Positions 61,304-64,000 of a stretch of DNA of 64,000 nucleotides are shown here, one piece after another. The notes beneath the pieces are model-generated. The model searched no databases, was not told the DNA's origin, and saw only the letters and a program-made list of their open reading frames with translations. Position numbers and translations under genes: made by a program. Numbering within the stretch: position 1 is the first letter of the stretch; every line of letters starts with the position of its first letter. This DNA is from Microsaccharimonas sp964523145 (GTDB lineage Bacteria; Patescibacteriota; Saccharimonadia; Saccharimonadales; Saccharimonadaceae). The stretch is taken from the NCBI GenBank assembly GCA_964523145.1, contig CAZFYB010000002.1:58663-122662 (forward strand), given 5' to 3'.

Positions 61304-62338
61304 TTAGATGTTGCCCCCTGCAAGTGCAATCATTACCCCTACGAACGAACAAACCGCTGCAATAACCCAAAAACGCATAGTAATTTTTGTTTCAGGCCAA
61401 CCAGTGGCTTCAAGATGGTGGTGAATCGGTGCTGAAATAAATATCTTTCGCTTGAAGACTTTCTTACTAAATATCTGAATCAGGCTTGACCCAGCTTCAA
61501 TAACGAATACTAAGCCAATAATAGGAAGGATAAAGAGTGAATCGGTCAGCATTGCCACAACACCTAATGAGGTACCGAGCGCGAAACTTCCCACGTCACC
61601 CATAAAGAAGCGTGCCGGATAAATATTAAACCACAGATAACTCAGCAGTGCTCCTACAACGGTGAAACAAAATGCCGCTAACATACCATTGCCTTGCATT
61701 AGGGCGATAACTCCAAAGCTACCAAACGCTATGGCAGCCAAGCCACCCGCTAACCCATCGAGACCATCGCTAATGTTTACCGCGTTACCGGTCGCAACAA
61801 CCACAAAGGCAAACAGTGGAATAATCAACCAACCAAGTTCCCATTCACCAATAAACGGTACATGAACGGCACTCACGCCGAGCTTTTCAAAGAAGTACCA
61901 GCCCAGTGCTGCACCGATACCGGCAATCATCAAAAATTTCAGTTGTGAGCGAAGGCCGGCAACACCTTTACCTTTGCCGCGGATGTTAATAATGTCATCG
62001 ATAAGTCCAACAAGTGCACCACCAGCTAGGGCGGCAAGTGGAAGCCACGTTTCACGCCGATCAAGGTTAAACAAGAATGTCACGATAACGATTGCCAAAA
62101 CAAACACCATACCGGCCATAGTCGGAATGTTTCGTTTAAATTTATTGGCGTGAAGTTTCGTAAACACACTCGCCGCTTCACCGGTCGTACTAGCCGTCCG
62201 CTGCCGTTTCCAAAACTTAAATCGGTACGCAATAAAGGTGTAGACCGGTGTTAAGAACATCGCCAGCAAAAAGGCACCGACACTTAATATAAACGTTTGT
62301 AGAAGTGCATCATTCAGGGCTTGGTTTACTAATTGCAT
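61304..62338 (-). CDS. mraY: Phospho-N-acetylmuramoyl-pentapeptide transferase MraY
   Basis: 344 aa, ten membrane helices. It makes lipid I from UDP-MurNAc-pentapeptide and undecaprenyl phosphate. Motifs: VGLIDDIINIRGKG, NAVNISDGLDGLAGG, FFMGDVGSFALG and PIHHHLEATGWPETKI. It starts 4 nt after the PBP stop. Confidence 0.97.
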   Translation of the reverse strand: MQLVNQALNDALLQTFILSVGAFLLAMFLTPVYTFIAYRFKFWKRQRTASTTGEAASVFTKLHANKFKRNIPTMAGMVFVLAIVIVTFLFNLDRRETWLPLAALAGGALVGLIDDIINIRGKGKGVAGLRSQLKFLMIAGIGAALGWYFFEKLGVSAVHVPFIGEWELGWLIIPLFAFVVVATGNAVNISDGLDGLAGGLAAIAFGSFGVIALMQGNGMLAAFCFTVVGALLSYLWFNIYPARFFMGDVGSFALGTSLGVVAMLTDSLFILPIIGLVFVIEAGSSLIQIFSKKVFKRKIFISAPIHHHLEATGWPETKITMRFWVIAAVCSFVGVMIALAGGNI

Positions 62339-62342
62339 ATGT

Positions 62343-64000
62343 TTATCCTTTTGGTTGTATCTTTAGGTAATCGAGCATCCAGTTTGAAATATCGGTGAAA
62401 ATCGGTAATGCATCTCGTGCGCCTTGCAGAATTTTATTATCACCAGATATTGATACCATTATTACATACTCTGGGGTAACCGCACCACCAAATCCAAGGT
62501 AGGTGGCGATTGTTTCACTATCACTATACACACCGTTCTTTACGACCTGCGAGGTTCCGGTTTTCCCCCCAATAGTGTAGCCTGGCTTATCGGTGTGCCC
62601 AAATGATCCAGCACGTGCCTGATACATCATTGCAATCATTTGGTCAGAAGTAGACTTCGCAATAATACCGGCTTCAAGTGGCTCGGGTTGCGGCGCTGGT
62701 ACATACTTACCCTCAACCATTTCACCAGCAACAACAGTTGGTTTGTAGTAATCACCGCCATTTACCAACGCATTAAACCCACTCGTTACTTGTACTAATG
62801 TTGCATCGAGTCCTTGACCGAATGCCATGTTTGAATAACGAACAGCATTACCCTGCTCTTGGTCAGGTGAGTAGATCGTACCTTTCGCCTCGTTCGCTAA
62901 CTCTACACCAGTTAATTGCCCGAGTCTGAAGCGATCGTGGAAATATTCGTACATTGTTTGCCGAGCACCGAGAGTAATATTCTTCCCGTCACCAAGCCGC
63001 TGCGCCACTGTCACGAAGCCTGTGTTAAGTGACCAAGTTAAGGCAGTTTGAAATGTGATTAATCCTGTTTGGCCCTTTGTCGCGTTACTAATAGTACGAT
63101 CTTCAACCTTAATATAATCAGTATTTAAAAATGTATCATTTGGCTTTACGACACCTTTATCTATACCTGTTGCCATAGTCAGTGTTTTTACATCCGACCC
63201 TGGCTCATACGGCGCTGAAATAGTCCCGTTATTAAAAGCGGCGGCATCTTGGACTTCATTATATTTGCCAGGGTTATACGTAGGAAGGTTGGCCATCGCT
63301 AGCACCTTGCCCGAACGCGGATCCATAACAAGAACGCTCCCGTTGGTTGCCCCTGTTCGCTCTAATCCATCAGCCAAAGCTTTTTCGGTATATGACTGTA
63401 CATTGCGATCGATGGTCATAACGATATCTTTACCATCTTGAGCAGGCTCGCGGATATTTCGATCCCCCACTGTTAAAGGCACGTCACTCACATCGGTGAC
63501 GGTTTCGAGTCGGCCATCAACACCCTTTAGCTCTTCATCCAAGTAGCTCTCGATACCATATTTACCATCACCCTCAGTATCAACATAACCAAGAGTTTGC
63601 GCAGCCAGCTGCTCTTCAGGGTATACCCGCTGCGATACCGCCTGAAACCCAATTCCACGCAAGCCCGCTTCTTTAATCTTATTTGCCTGTAACCGAGTCA
63701 CCTTCGTAGCAATAATCTGATAGCGCGTTTCTTTGCGCTCTAATAATTCTTTATAGTTTTTTCGAAGATTACCACCGGCAATCTCTTTCATTACCTTCTC
63801 AATTTTACTCGTATCAGCAATCACCGCTGGGTCAGCGAACACAGTATAGACTGTTTCGTTTAGTACAAGTTTAACCGGTTCGTCACCATTCATGGCATAA
63901 ATCTCACCACGAGTAGCCGGAATACGCTCACGGGTCATCTGCTCTTGTTGCGCTAAGGCAACATAGTGATCATGTTGAATAATCTGCAAATAAAACAACC
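62343..64000 (-). CDS. Class B penicillin-binding protein (FtsI/PBP2-like), partial at right edge
   Basis: At least 551 aa; the N-terminal membrane anchor and start lie beyond 64000, since the readable part begins at LFYLQIIQHDHYVALAQQEQ, just after a usual anchor. The pedestal has RIPATRGEIYAMNG and GIESYLDEEL. The transpeptidase has SxxK as Ser-Asp-Val-Lys in PYEPGSDVKTLTM, SxN as SLN in TWSLNTGF and KTG in GGKTGTSQV. It cross-links peptidoglycan with FtsW. First visible gene of the minus-strand wall cluster. Confidence 0.95.
   Translation of the reverse strand, partial: LFYLQIIQHDHYVALAQQEQMTRERIPATRGEIYAMNGDEPVKLVLNETVYTVFADPAVIADTSKIEKVMKEIAGGNLRKNYKELLERKETRYQIIATKVTRLQANKIKEAGLRGIGFQAVSQRVYPEEQLAAQTLGYVDTEGDGKYGIESYLDEELKGVDGRLETVTDVSDVPLTVGDRNIREPAQDGKDIVMTIDRNVQSYTEKALADGLERTGATNGSVLVMDPRSGKVLAMANLPTYNPGKYNEVQDAAAFNNGTISAPYEPGSDVKTLTMATGIDKGVVKPNDTFLNTDYIKVEDRTISNATKGQTGLITFQTALTWSLNTGFVTVAQRLGDGKNITLGARQTMYEYFHDRFRLGQLTGVELANEAKGTIYSPDQEQGNAVRYSNMAFGQGLDATLVQVTSGFNALVNGGDYYKPTVVAGEMVEGKYVPAPQPEPLEAGIIAKSTSDQMIAMMYQARAGSFGHTDKPGYTIGGKTGTSQVVKNGVYSDSETIATYLGFGGAVTPEYVIMVSISGDNKILQGARDALPIFTDISNWMLDYLKIQPKG

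Noticed and set aside
1..64000. Alternative genetic code (TGA read as Gly) as in some CPR groups
   Set aside because: TGA ends several well-recognised genes (for example crtI and crtYf at their ATGA overlaps) and does not interrupt conserved frames.

Overview
The window looks like a chromosome segment of a Patescibacteria/CPR bacterium, most likely a Saccharibacterium (TM7). The signs are compact overlapping genes, tandem type IV pilins, DUF3048 and DUF4367 surface proteins, a sigma-region-4/HARE-HTH protein, a TraD-like ATPase, and several short or degenerate enzymes. There is no rRNA gene, so the phylum call is inference from gene content. TGA is a normal stop. No insertion sequence, CRISPR array or complete mobile element was seen.

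Layout. 1-5212 (minus): F1Fo ATP synthase operon running atpZ-like, B, E, F, H, A, G and then an unknown gene cut by the left edge. 5273-8443 (minus): a very large glycine-rich surface protein with a pilin-like N-terminus. 8.5-24.3 kb: redox and RNA/DNA housekeeping (glutaredoxin, smpB, xth, gltX), two glycosyltransferases, sortase, PEGA, DUF4367 and DUF3048 proteins, a two-component system, tRNA-Leu(CAA) and tRNA-Glu(CTC). 24.4-27.9 kb: four tandem type IV pilins, one with an FGE/C-type-lectin tip and one with a LamG-like tip. 27.9-35.0 kb: mmpL-crtE-crtB-crtI-crtYe-crtYf-crtEb, a complete set for a cyclic C50 carotenoid of the corynebacterial kind, which is the most striking part of the window. 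35-39 kb: a second two-component pair with long disordered tails, then an RsuA-family enzyme. 38.7-56.3 kb: der, pth, dprA, topA, the sigma-4/HARE protein, a TraD-like ATPase and metK under a SAM riboswitch. Between these lie small orphan genes with different codon usage, their own consensus promoters and GC-rich terminators, and two unassigned structured RNAs (about 500 and 380 nt). 57.3-64 kb (minus): division/wall genes PBP, mraY, ftsW, murG, ftsQ.

Two expression styles coexist. Most housekeeping genes have a -10 box ending only 6-10 nt before the start codon, often with a TGn extension and no clear -35, which implies leaderless mRNAs. The orphan cassettes, pilins and metK have real leaders with Shine-Dalgarno sites.

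How the genes fit together: the proton-type ATP synthase powers the cell. Pilins plus DprA suggest DNA uptake and/or host attachment. MraY, MurG, FtsW, PBP and FtsQ build septal wall. The crt operon would make a membrane pigment from GGPP whose C5 precursors must come from genes outside the window or from a host.
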